A stretch of 12,025 nucleotides of DNA. Origin: Chloroflexota bacterium (GTDB lineage Bacteria; Chloroflexota; Dormibacteria; CF-121). Both the position numbers and the translations under genes were made by a program. The DNA lies in contig VBFF01000159.1 in the NCBI GenBank assembly GCA_005889285.1, forward strand, positions 2,567 through 14,591, written 5' to 3'. A model generated the notes under the pieces. It did no database searches and was not told where the DNA came from. It saw nothing but the letters and a program-made list of their open reading frames with translations. Below, one piece after another: positions 5,527 to 11,814 of this stretch (position 1 is the first letter of the stretch; the number at the start of each line of letters is the position of its first letter).

Positions 5527-6984
5527 CTAGATGTCGTGGTACAAGTAGAACTCCCACGGGTGTGGCCGGAGCGCCACCTGGTCGACCTCGCGCACGCGCT
5601 TGTAGTCGATCCAGGTCTCGATCAGGTCCGTGGTGAAGACGCCGCCGCGGGTCAGGTAGTCGTTGTCGATCTCCAGCGCGTCGAGGACTTCCACCAACGA
5701 TCCCGGCGTGCTCTTGACCTGGCGCTTCAGCTCGGGCTCGAGCTCGTAGAGGTCTTCGTCGATCGGCTTGGGTGGCTCGATCTTGTTGATGACGCCGTCG
5801 AGACCGGCCATCAGGCAGGCGGCGAAGGAGAGGTACGGATTACACGATGGGTCCGGCGTCCGGAACTCAAGGCGCTTCGCCTTGGGATTGTCGAAGTACA
5901 TCGGAATGCGCACGCAGGCGCTCCGATTGCGCTTGGAATAGATCAGGTTAATGGGTGCTTCGTAACCAGGCACCAGCCGGCGATACGAGTTGGTGGTCGG
6001 CGCGGCGAAGGCGAGCAGCGACGGCGCATGCTTCAGCAACCCACCGATGTACCAGCGGCACATGTCGCTGATCCCCGCGTAGCCCGCCTTGTCATAGAAA
6101 AGCGGTACCCCGTTCTTCCACAGGCTCTGGTGCGTGTGCATGCCGGACCCGTTGTCCATGAAGAGTGGCTTGGGCATGAAGGTCGCGACGAACCCGTTCT
6201 GGGCGCAGACGTTCTTGACGACGTACTTGTACATCATCACTTTGTCGGCCATGTTCACCAGCGTGTCGAAGCGCATGTCGATCTCGGTCTGGCCGGCGGT
6301 GCCGACCTCATGGTGGTGCACTTCGACGTCGACGCCCGCCTCGATCAGCTTGAGGACGATCTGCGAGCGAAGGTCCTGCAGCTTGTCGGTCGGTGGCACC
6401 GGAAAATATCCTTCCTTGTAGCGCGGGCGGTAGGCCTGGTTCGGCTCCGAGTTCTTGCCGGAGTTCCATACGCCTTCCACCGAGTCGATCTCATACATGC
6501 CCGAGAACTGGTTCTGGTCGAACCGCATGCTATTGAAGATGTAGAACTCGCACTCGGGGCCGAAATAACCGGTGTCGGCGAGGCCGGTCGACAGCAGGAA
6601 GGCCTCCGCTTTCTTGCCCACATAGCGTGGATCGCGCGAGTAGGGCTCGCGGGTGATGGGGTCGATGACGTCGCAGTTGATGCTCAGGGTCGGCACGCGC
6701 AACACCGGGTCGACGATCGCCGTCGACGCGTCGGGAATCAGCAGCATGTCGCTCTCGTGGATGTGCTGGAAGCCGCGAATGCTGGAGCCGTCGAAACCGA
6801 TGCCCTCGCTGAAGAGGTCCTTGCTCAGCTCCTGGACCGGGATGGAGAAGTGCTGCCAGGTCCCGATCAGGTCGATGAACTTGAGATCGACGATCTTGAG
6901 CCCCTGTTTGTGGGCGAGGTCGATGACGGACTGGGCATCCGCCCTGGTTTCCTTTTTTGCGCGCACACCCTGGTCGATCGCCAT
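5527..6984 (-). CDS. glnA: Glutamine synthetase type I
   Basis: The main ammonia-assimilating enzyme: glutamate + NH3 + ATP to glutamine, a cytoplasmic dodecamer. At 485 residues it is full length. FDGSS is present, then metal ligands in PECEFYIF and VHHHEVGTAGQTEID. Nucleotide/glutamate-site motifs are DNGSGMHTHQSL, VPGYEAPINLIY and KRNRSACVRIP, then RLEFRTPDPSCNPY, with C-terminus PHPWEFYLYHDI. The insertion around MYEIDSVEGVWNSGK is characteristic of the longer GSI-beta form, and the Tyr in DLYELEPE is at the adenylylation position. ATG at 6984 is preferred, with SD GGAGGG 9 bases upstream; TTG at 6990 would be only 3 bases from the same SD. A candidate promoter and palindrome lie upstream. 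It heads the minus-strand nitrogen block. Confidence 0.97.
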   Translation of the reverse strand: MAIDQGVRAKKETRADAQSVIDLAHKQGLKIVDLKFIDLIGTWQHFSIPVQELSKDLFSEGIGFDGSSIRGFQHIHESDMLLIPDASTAIVDPVLRVPTLSINCDVIDPITREPYSRDPRYVGKKAEAFLLSTGLADTGYFGPECEFYIFNSMRFDQNQFSGMYEIDSVEGVWNSGKNSEPNQAYRPRYKEGYFPVPPTDKLQDLRSQIVLKLIEAGVDVEVHHHEVGTAGQTEIDMRFDTLVNMADKVMMYKYVVKNVCAQNGFVATFMPKPLFMDNGSGMHTHQSLWKNGVPLFYDKAGYAGISDMCRWYIGGLLKHAPSLLAFAAPTTNSYRRLVPGYEAPINLIYSKRNRSACVRIPMYFDNPKAKRLEFRTPDPSCNPYLSFAACLMAGLDGVINKIEPPKPIDEDLYELEPELKRQVKSTPGSLVEVLDALEIDNDYLTRGGVFTTDLIETWIDYKRVREVDQVALRPHPWEFYLYHDI

Positions 6985-7006
6985 AGACAAAATCCCTCCG
7001 TTGAAC

Positions 7007-7017
7007 CGGATAATCCG
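7007..7017. promoter_or_regulatory. Small palindrome in the glnA leader (candidate operator)
   Basis: CGGATAATCCG is an inverted repeat (CGGAT, A, ATCCG) ending 22 bases before the glnA ATG. It sits where a repressor could act just downstream of the putative promoter. It is only 11 bp, so chance is possible. Confidence 0.3.
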
Positions 7018-7026
7018 ACTCTTCCG

Positions 7027-7056
7027 ATGCTAGGGCCGCCGCTCCGCCACGTCATC
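7027..7056 (-). promoter_or_regulatory. Putative glnA promoter
   Basis: On the minus strand, GATGAC (7056-7051), an 18-base spacer, then TAGCAT (7032-7027), giving a leader of about 35 bases containing the SD. The -10 fits TAnnnT; the -35 matches only in part. Confidence 0.3.
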
Positions 7057-7140
7057 GGGCCGAAGAAACGAGTTGCGGGCGTGCTTTTTGTGCGCCGCGC
7101 CTAACGCCAGGCGAGGGCCTTCAGGCGTGGGCGCCAACCC

Positions 7141-7812
7141 TCAGCTGGGGCTGGGAGAGGGCGTTTGAAGCAAATCCGGGTTGACATGGTCGACGGTCAG
7201 CGTGTAGCCACCGGACGGCGGGTTGATCTCCAGCGCGAGGACGAATGCGCCTTTCGCAAAGCGCACTATGTCCGTTGCCGCTGAGGCTTTGTCCTCGACC
7301 CAGCCGTCCGTTACGAGGTGGGCCTCGTAGTAGGGGACGACGCTGTTCAAGTTCTGAGCGGTGAAGTCCTGGTAGATGGTTTCGGTGTCGGCCAGGCCCG
7401 GCCGCTGGTCGATCAGCGTGGTACCGGGCGGCCGGGGAAGCGATTCGATCACGGGACGGGTGAGGTGAACATCAGCTCCGCTGATCAGCGACGCATTCTG
7501 AACGCTCTCGACCAGGCTGAAGAGCGCGAGGGCCGCCAGCGCCGCGGGCACGATCGCGCTACCGCCCCAGATGAGGGCCCGGCGCCCCAATCCTTCGCGA
7601 CGCCGACGCAGGGCGGCGCGCACCAGAATGGCAGTCGTCATCAGCGAGATGAGCAGCACCGCGGCGCCCAGGACCTCGAGCCAGGCCCCGGGCATGTAGG
7701 CGGCCAGCTCATCGATGGCGAGCAGAGCGGCGCCGATCGTCACCACGTAAACGAGCGATACCACCGGCAGGAGGTAGTGCGGGTCGTCGGTCGCCACCGG
7801 GCCGAGGTTCAA
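7141..7812 (-). CDS. Membrane protein, three TM helices plus C-terminal outer domain
   Basis: 223 residues from TTG at 7812. GTG at 7860 would overlap the ABC-F gene by 25 bases, and GTG at 7797 is also possible; none has a good SD. Transmembrane helices lie at about 13-34, 44-65 and 79-101. The Arg-rich loop between TM2 and TM3 (RRRREGLGRR) should be cytoplasmic, which puts the C-terminal 120 residues outside the cell. That domain contains VVPYYEAHLVTDGWVED and strand-rich sequence, a YYxxxLxxxGW pattern seen in extracytoplasmic alpha/beta domains. It ends in a Pro/Ser tail, TPSPSPS. It directly follows the ABC-F gene and is probably in the same transcript. Function unknown. Confidence 0.72.
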   Translation of the reverse strand: MNLGPVATDDPHYLLPVVSLVYVVTIGAALLAIDELAAYMPGAWLEVLGAAVLLISLMTTAILVRAALRRRREGLGRRALIWGGSAIVPAALAALALFSLVESVQNASLISGADVHLTRPVIESLPRPPGTTLIDQRPGLADTETIYQDFTAQNLNSVVPYYEAHLVTDGWVEDKASAATDIVRFAKGAFVLALEINPPSGGYTLTVDHVNPDLLQTPSPSPS

Positions 7813-7835
7813 TGGCGATCGGCCCCGGCGCTGGT

Positions 7836-9722
7836 CTACTCGCCGGCGGCCTGCTCCCACTCCTGGTAGAGCGCTCGCAAACGGCGCGATGCGTCCTCGT
7901 GCGACTGAGCGAGCGTTGCGACACGGGTCGGGTCGTCATACGTCTCATGGTCCGCGAGCTGTTCCTCGATGCGGCGGACCTCGGCCTCGAGCTCGTCGAT
8001 GCGATCTTCCACCCCGGCCGTTGACGAGGCAGGTCTCGCCGCAGGGCCGCCGGTCGACGGAACTGGGGTACGAGCGGACTTTCGTGGCTCGGCCGCGACC
8101 ACCGGACGCGCCAACCGCTGCCGGCGCCGCTCGAGGTCGCTGTAGTTGCCGAGGTGCATCGTCACGGCCCCGTCTTCGACGGACCAGAGCCGCGTCGCGA
8201 TGGCATCGATGAAGTAGCGATCATGGGACACGAAGACGATCGTGCCTTCGAAGTCCTGCAGCGCCTCCTCGAGCATCTCCTGGGCCGGGATGTCGAGATG
8301 GTTGGTGGGCTCGTCAAGCAGCAGCAGGCCCGCGTCGTCGAGCATCAACTTCGCGAGCGCGACGCGGCTCTTCTCTCCGCCGCTCAACGACCGAATCGTC
8401 TTGAAGGCATCATCGCCATGGAAGAGCAGCCGGCCGAGAAAGGTGCGCAGCGTTTCCTCGGGAAGTCCGAAGGCATCCTGCAGCTCACTCAACACCGTCT
8501 TGCTGGGATCGAGATCGGCGAGGTGCTGGTCGTAGTAGCGCATGGCGACCCTCGGGCCGATCTTGACGCGTCCCGCCAGCGGCCGCAGCTCGCCGAGTAA
8601 CGCCTTCAGCAGGCTCGTCTTCCCGGACCCGTTCGCCCCAACGATCGCGACCCGCTCGCCAGCATTGATGGTGAATGCCGGGACTTTCAGCCCCCACCCC
8701 AACCCTTCCCCGGAGGGGGAGGGATACGACAGCGTAAGGCCGTCGCTTTGAAAGATCAGGTCGCTGGTGACCGACGCCTTCAGCCGGATGCGGATCTGCT
8801 GATCGTCGGCCGGGGGTGCGACCCGTGCCAGGCGGTCCAGCCGGGTCTGGCGGCCGCGCGCCTCGCGGGCGCGTTGCCCGGCCTTGTAGCGGCGGATGAA
8901 CTCCTCGGTTCGGGCGATGTAGTCCTGCTGCGCCTCGTACTCCTTCTGCCTTACAGCCCGGCGTTCGCGTCGCAAGCGGACGTACTGCTGGTAATTTCCG
9001 GGGTACCACTCGCCTAACCCGGCCTGGAGCTCCAGGATGTCGTCGGTGGTGTGCTCGAGAAAGCGGCGGTCATGGGAAACGATCAGCATGCCGGCCCGGG
9101 AGAGGCGCAGAAAGCCTTCCAACCACTCGATCGCATCGAGATCGAGGTGATTCGTCGGTTCGTCGAGCAATAGCAAGTCGGCGTCCTGCAGGAGGAGCTT
9201 GGCGAGCGCCAGGCGACGTCGTTGCCCGCCACTGAGCGCACCAGGGGCGAGCGCCTGGTCGGCTTCGGTGAGCCCGGCGCCGTGCAGGACCTCGGCGACC
9301 CGGTTGTCGTAGGCGTAGCCGTCGAGCCGCTCGTACTCGTGCTGCACTGAGCCATAATCCTCGACCAGGACAACCTGCTCGGCTTCGCTCGCCCGCGCCA
9401 TGGCGGCCTCCAGCCCCTCCAGGCGTCCGCGCAGGCTGAGAATGTCGGGCCGGCTGTGTAGCGCGTCGGCGTACACACTCTCGTGCGGTCCCGCCTCCAG
9501 CTCCTGCGCCAGGTAGGCCGTCCGCGTCCGCGGCGCCAGGGTCAGCGACCCGGCCGCCGGGGTGACGTCGCCGGAGATGGCTTTGAGCAGGCTCGACTTG
9601 CCGCTGCCGTTGGCGCCAACGATCCCCAGGCGCTGCCGTGGCTCGAGCTGGAACGTCAGGTCGCTGAGCACCTCGTTGGCGCCGTACATGAGTTTGAGCC
9701 GGTCGGCGCGAAGCAGGGGCAT
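7836..9722 (-). CDS. ABC-F family ATPase (ribosome-associated, Uup/EttA/antibiotic-resistance type)
   Basis: 628 residues with two ABC domains and no membrane segment. ABC-F proteins act on the ribosome as translation factors or antibiotic-protection factors. Domain 1: Walker A GANGSGKS (36-43), LSGGQ (163-167), Walker B LLLLDEPTNHLD (about 183-194). Between them is a basic interdomain linker (about 245-300) with a YIARTEEFIRRYKAGQ helix. Domain 2: Walker A GANGSGKT (362-369), LSGGE (446-450), LLLLDEPTNHLD (about 466-477). A Pro/Ala/Ser hinge and a C-terminal coiled coil (IDELEAEVRRIEEQLADHE onward) fit the Uup-like DNA/RNA-binding tail. Residues 334-344 are encoded by a 33-bp repeat inserted in frame. 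The ATG at 9722 has no SD, but a -10-like TAGACT lies 9 bases upstream. Which ABC-F subfamily cannot be settled by eye. Confidence 0.93.
   Translation of the reverse strand: MPLLRADRLKLMYGANEVLSDLTFQLEPRQRLGIVGANGSGKSSLLKAISGDVTPAAGSLTLAPRTRTAYLAQELEAGPHESVYADALHSRPDILSLRGRLEGLEAAMARASEAEQVVLVEDYGSVQHEYERLDGYAYDNRVAEVLHGAGLTEADQALAPGALSGGQRRRLALAKLLLQDADLLLLDEPTNHLDLDAIEWLEGFLRLSRAGMLIVSHDRRFLEHTTDDILELQAGLGEWYPGNYQQYVRLRRERRAVRQKEYEAQQDYIARTEEFIRRYKAGQRAREARGRQTRLDRLARVAPPADDQQIRIRLKASVTSDLIFQSDGLTLSYPSPSGEGLGWGLKVPAFTINAGERVAIVGANGSGKTSLLKALLGELRPLAGRVKIGPRVAMRYYDQHLADLDPSKTVLSELQDAFGLPEETLRTFLGRLLFHGDDAFKTIRSLSGGEKSRVALAKLMLDDAGLLLLDEPTNHLDIPAQEMLEEALQDFEGTIVFVSHDRYFIDAIATRLWSVEDGAVTMHLGNYSDLERRRQRLARPVVAAEPRKSARTPVPSTGGPAARPASSTAGVEDRIDELEAEVRRIEEQLADHETYDDPTRVATLAQSHEDASRRLRALYQEWEQAAGE
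8691..8723. repeat. 33-bp palindromic repeat, copy 2, inside the ABC-F gene
   Basis: Same length and orientation as the copy at 2048-2080, with 28 of 33 matches. Here it is read on the minus strand as exactly 11 codons, P-S-P-S-G-E-G-L-G-W-G (residues 334-344 of the ABC-F protein), between the first strand of the second ABC domain (LIFQSDGLTLSY) and LKVPAFTINAGERV. The hairpin is imperfect: CCCTTCCCC against GGGGGAGGG, one mismatch. Confidence 0.75.
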
Positions 9723-9731
9723 GGCAGGGAA

Positions 9732-9737
9732 AGTCTA
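9732..9737 (-). promoter_or_regulatory. Putative -10 of the ABC-F gene
   Basis: TAGACT on the minus strand ends 9 bases before the ATG at 9722, with no SD between. The mRNA would be leaderless or nearly so. The -35 region (GTTTAT at 17 bases) is poor. Confidence 0.35.
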
Positions 9738-9824
9738 CCGGCCCATTTCTGGGAATAAACCTGGGACTGATTCGGTTTGCGATCGTGTACTGCATTTTCA
9801 GCGCAATGAAATGAGGGTTCGTTG

Positions 9825-10205
9825 ATGACAGGATTGCTCGCCCAGACCAACGCCTACATCCGTGACGCCGAACGGCAACATCGTGATCTCAAGGCCCGAC
9901 AGGACCAGGTTCGACGCCCGATCCAGCTGATCGACCGGCTGCTGCAGGAGCTGGAGGAGATGAACCTCAAGGGGATGAAGCGGGTCCCGACCTCGTACGA
10001 ACTGCGCCTGGAGGAGATCCTGTCCCTGGTCACCCCGATCGCCGTGATGCCCGACCAGGTCGCCAATATCAAGGTCAAGGTGGGGATCAGCAAGCTGATG
10101 GACGCTCTCTTCGCGGTCGAGGAAGCGCTCTTCAGCGAGCGTAATGGGATTCCCATGGAGCCGGAGATCGAGACCTTCGACCCCGGGCTCTTTACCGCCG
10201 CCTAA
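9825..10205 (+). CDS. Small coiled-coil protein, function unknown
   Basis: 126 residues from ATG at 9825, with SD GAGGG (9813-9817) 7 bases upstream; the TTG just before it is less well spaced. Almost the whole N-terminal half is charged amphipathic helix (IRDAERQHRDLKARQDQVRR, then LIDRLLQELEEMNLKGMK), compatible with a dimeric coiled coil. The second half has PTSYELRLEEILSLVTPIAV and a strand-like NIKVKVGISKLMDALFAVEE. There is no signal peptide or TM helix, so it is probably cytoplasmic. It is divergent from the ABC-F gene and 44 bases upstream of mgtC on the same strand. No family recognised. Confidence 0.78.
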   Translation: MTGLLAQTNAYIRDAERQHRDLKARQDQVRRPIQLIDRLLQELEEMNLKGMKRVPTSYELRLEEILSLVTPIAVMPDQVANIKVKVGISKLMDALFAVEEALFSERNGIPMEPEIETFDPGLFTAA

Positions 10206-10212
10206 AACTCGT

Positions 10213-10225
10213 CGTCGCAGCGACG
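10213..10225. repeat. Short inverted repeat between the coiled-coil gene and mgtC
   Basis: CGTCGC, A, GCGACG: a perfect 6-bp inverted repeat centred about 13 bases before the putative mgtC -10 (TACCAT). It could be an operator for mgtC. No U-run follows, so it is not an intrinsic terminator. Confidence 0.35.
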
Positions 10226-10237
10226 CGGGCGCGGCAG

Positions 10238-10243
10238 TACCAT
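10238..10243 (+). promoter_or_regulatory. Putative -10 of mgtC
   Basis: TACCAT ends 6 bases before the GTG start of mgtC, with no SD. This spacing predicts a transcript that begins at or next to the GTG (leaderless). The -35 is weak. Confidence 0.4.
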
Positions 10244-10249
10244 AGCGCC

Positions 10250-10930
10250 GTGCCAACTCCGCTCGATCTCATGCTGCGGTTGCTGGTGGCGCTGATCCTG
10301 GGCGCTGTCGTGGGCCTCGAGCGCGAGCGGCAGGAGCGGGCCGCCGGGCTCCGGACGGTGACGATGGTGTCGCTCGGATCATGCCTCTTCACGATCGTGG
10401 GCGCGTACGGCTTCCCGAACACGGACCCTTCCCGGGTCGCGGCACAGATCGTGACCGGCATCGGCTTCCTGGGGGCGGGCACGATCTTTCTTCGCAAGGA
10501 CCTGGTCCGCGGGTTGACGACCGCCGCGACCATCTGGACGGTCGCCGCGATCGGCATGGCGGCTGGGACTTCGCAGTACATCGTCGCCGTTTTCACGACG
10601 CTCTTGATTCTGTCCGTCCTCATGGTGCTCAAGCCGATCGAAAAGCGCTTCTTCAAGCGACCGAGCGAGGCTTTGGTCAGCGTCGTGGTCCCGCGGGGCG
10701 AGAGCGAGATCGAGCGGGTGCGGGCCGCGCTGGCTGTGATCGGCGCTTTTCCAATGTCGATCCGGATTCACGAGCTCAACGACACGGATGACCGGCTGGA
10801 AATCGACGTTGGGCTGCCCGCGCATCGGACGACCTCTGACTTATTGCGCCAGCTGCGCACGATCGAGGGCGCGAAGCAGGTCCTCATCACCAGGGACCTG
10901 ATCGAGGATCGGGTTCGCGCCGGGAATTGA
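10250..10930 (+). CDS. mgtC: MgtC/SapB family membrane protein
   Basis: 226 residues. The N-terminal domain has about five TM helices: roughly 5-22, 38-55, 65-82, 88-106 and 109-127. It has the family's conserved blocks: GAVVGLERE, RAAGLRTVTMVSLGS, GIGFLGAGTIF and VRGLTTAATIWTVAAIGMAAG. The C-terminal 90 residues (from KRPSEALVSVVVPRG) form a soluble ACT-like domain (LRTIEGAKQVLITRDL at its end). MgtC proteins aid growth in low magnesium or inside hosts by lowering membrane ATP-synthase activity or altering membrane potential; the cellular role here is not shown. GTG at 10250 is the only good start and there is no SD. The stop codon TGA forms part of the next promoter's extended -10. Confidence 0.93.
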   Translation: MPTPLDLMLRLLVALILGAVVGLERERQERAAGLRTVTMVSLGSCLFTIVGAYGFPNTDPSRVAAQIVTGIGFLGAGTIFLRKDLVRGLTTAATIWTVAAIGMAAGTSQYIVAVFTTLLILSVLMVLKPIEKRFFKRPSEALVSVVVPRGESEIERVRAALAVIGAFPMSIRIHELNDTDDRLEIDVGLPAHRTTSDLLRQLRTIEGAKQVLITRDLIEDRVRAGN

Positions 10931-10936
10931 TACAAT
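10928..10936 (+). promoter_or_regulatory. Extended -10 promoter of the mini-gene
   Basis: TGATACAAT is an extended -10 (TG-N-TACAAT), 5 of 6 matches to TATAAT. The TG is supplied by the mgtC stop codon. There is no -35 match at 17 bases, as is usual for extended -10 promoters. The start of transcription would be near 10943, giving a transcript of about 80 bases ending at the terminator. Confidence 0.6.
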
Positions 10937-10949
10937 GGCCGCCTAAGTA

Positions 10950-10967
10950 ATGGGAGGTGGTGCCCAT
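10950..10967 (+). promoter_or_regulatory. Hairpin presenting the mini-gene's SD in its loop
   Basis: ATGGG (10950-10954), loop AGGTGGTG, CCCAT (10963-10967). The SD GGGAGGTGG is mostly in the loop and the first two bases of the ATG start pair in the stem. It may tune initiation. A 5-bp stem is weak on its own. Confidence 0.3.
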
Positions 10968-11001
10968 GGCATTAATTGACTTAAGTGAGAGCGGCGGGTA
11001 A
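10966..11001 (+). CDS. 11-codon ORF with strong SD (possible micropeptide MALIDLSESGG)
   Basis: ATG at 10966 with SD GGGAGGTGG at 10952-10960, then MALIDLSESGG and TAA at 10999. The first eight codons are AT-rich (GCATTAATTGACTTAAGTG), unlike the surroundings. It has its own extended -10 promoter and an intrinsic terminator; the last three codons form the terminator's left arm and the stop codon lies in the loop. It may be a genuine micropeptide, the remnant of a leader peptide, or a structured sRNA with incidental coding. I recognise no family. Confidence 0.45.
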   Translation: MALIDLSESGG

Positions 11002-11022
11002 CACCGCCGCTCTTTCTTTTTT
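10988..11022 (+). terminator. Intrinsic terminator of mgtC and the mini-gene
   Basis: A perfect 10-bp G/C-rich stem, AGAGCGGCGG (10988-10997) with CCGCCGCTCT (11004-11013), loop GTAACA, then the U-rich run TTCTTTTTT (11014-11022). It points to the plus strand and sits between the convergent mgtC and enoyl-CoA hydratase genes. It is the clearest terminator in the window. Confidence 0.9.
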
Positions 11023-11028
11023 CCGCCC

Positions 11029-11814
11029 TTAGCGCTTAAAAACCGGTTTCCGCTTCTCGAGAAAGGCGCGGATCGCCTCCTGGGCATCGGGCGTCTCCGC
11101 GGCCAGGGCCTGCAACTGGGATTCGAGTTCCAGCGTTTGCTCTAGATCGAGATGGAGCGCGCGTTCCATCCCTCGCTTGATCAGGGCGTACGTCTCGCGC
11201 GGTCCTGCCGCCAGGCGATGGGCGCGCTCCATCGCCGCCGGCATCAACTGGTCGGACGGGACGACGGCAACCACGAGCCCGAGCCTCAGCGCCTCGTCGG
11301 CATTCACGGGATCGCCGGTGATGGCTAGCTCGGTGGCCTTGCTCAAGCCGAGCATCCGCGTCAGGAAAAACAGACTGCCCGCGTCGGGCACCAGCCCGAC
11401 TCGCACGAAGACCACGATCAGCTGCGCGCCCTCCGCCGCGAGGCGCAAGTCGCAGGCGAGCGCCAGGCTCAGCCCCGCGCCCGCGGCGCTGCCGTTGAGC
11501 GCGGCGATCAGCGGCTTCGGGCAGGCGCGAATAGCGCGGATCAACGGTGTGTAGTTCGTTCGAAGGTCGGCGCCCAGGTCCTTCTCGCCGGCCAGCGCCC
11601 GCGCGTTCACGTCTTTGAGGTCGGCGCCGGCGCAGAAGGCGCGGCCGGATCCGGTGAGGACGATCGCCCCCACCTCGGGGTCCCGCCCCGCCATTTCCAC
11701 TTCCGCGCGCAGCGCGTGCGTCGTCTCCCGGTTGAGCGCATTGAGCGTCTCTGGCCGGTTGAGGGTCAGCGTCAGGACCGCCCCGTCGCGGGAACTGAGA
11801 ACGACCTCGCTCAT
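11029..11814 (-). CDS. Enoyl-CoA hydratase/isomerase family protein (PaaG-like)
   Basis: A 261-residue crotonase-fold enzyme acting on acyl-CoA double bonds in fatty-acid or phenylacetate breakdown. The CoA/oxyanion-hole motif AFCAGADLKDV is at about 59-69 and the second oxyanion segment NGSAAGAGLSLALACD is at 107-122. At the position of the usual catalytic Glu it has Asp144 in VGLVPDAGS. The GLVPD pattern resembles PaaG-type isomerases (ring-opening epoxyphenylacetyl-CoA isomerase) rather than classical hydratases; that assignment is inference. The ATG at 11814 overlaps the upstream gene's stop (ATGA), so translation is probably coupled. It ends in the AFLEKRKPVFKR tail typical of the family. 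Confidence 0.93.
   Translation of the reverse strand: MSEVVLSSRDGAVLTLTLNRPETLNALNRETTHALRAEVEMAGRDPEVGAIVLTGSGRAFCAGADLKDVNARALAGEKDLGADLRTNYTPLIRAIRACPKPLIAALNGSAAGAGLSLALACDLRLAAEGAQLIVVFVRVGLVPDAGSLFFLTRMLGLSKATELAITGDPVNADEALRLGLVVAVVPSDQLMPAAMERAHRLAAGPRETYALIKRGMERALHLDLEQTLELESQLQALAAETPDAQEAIRAFLEKRKPVFKR

Noticed and set aside
7066..7095. Repeated GTGC/GCAC around a T5 run near 7080
   Set aside because: The arms are direct, not inverted, so they do not form a hairpin.
5536..7104. 522-codon open frame on the plus strand opposite glnA
   Set aside because: Same reason: it mirrors glnA codons, has no recognisable domain, and glnA is certain.
7061..7140. Possible terminator after the three-TM gene (G/C-rich repeats around 7100-7130)
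   Set aside because: Only short imperfect stems with no good U-run could be found, so no call was made.
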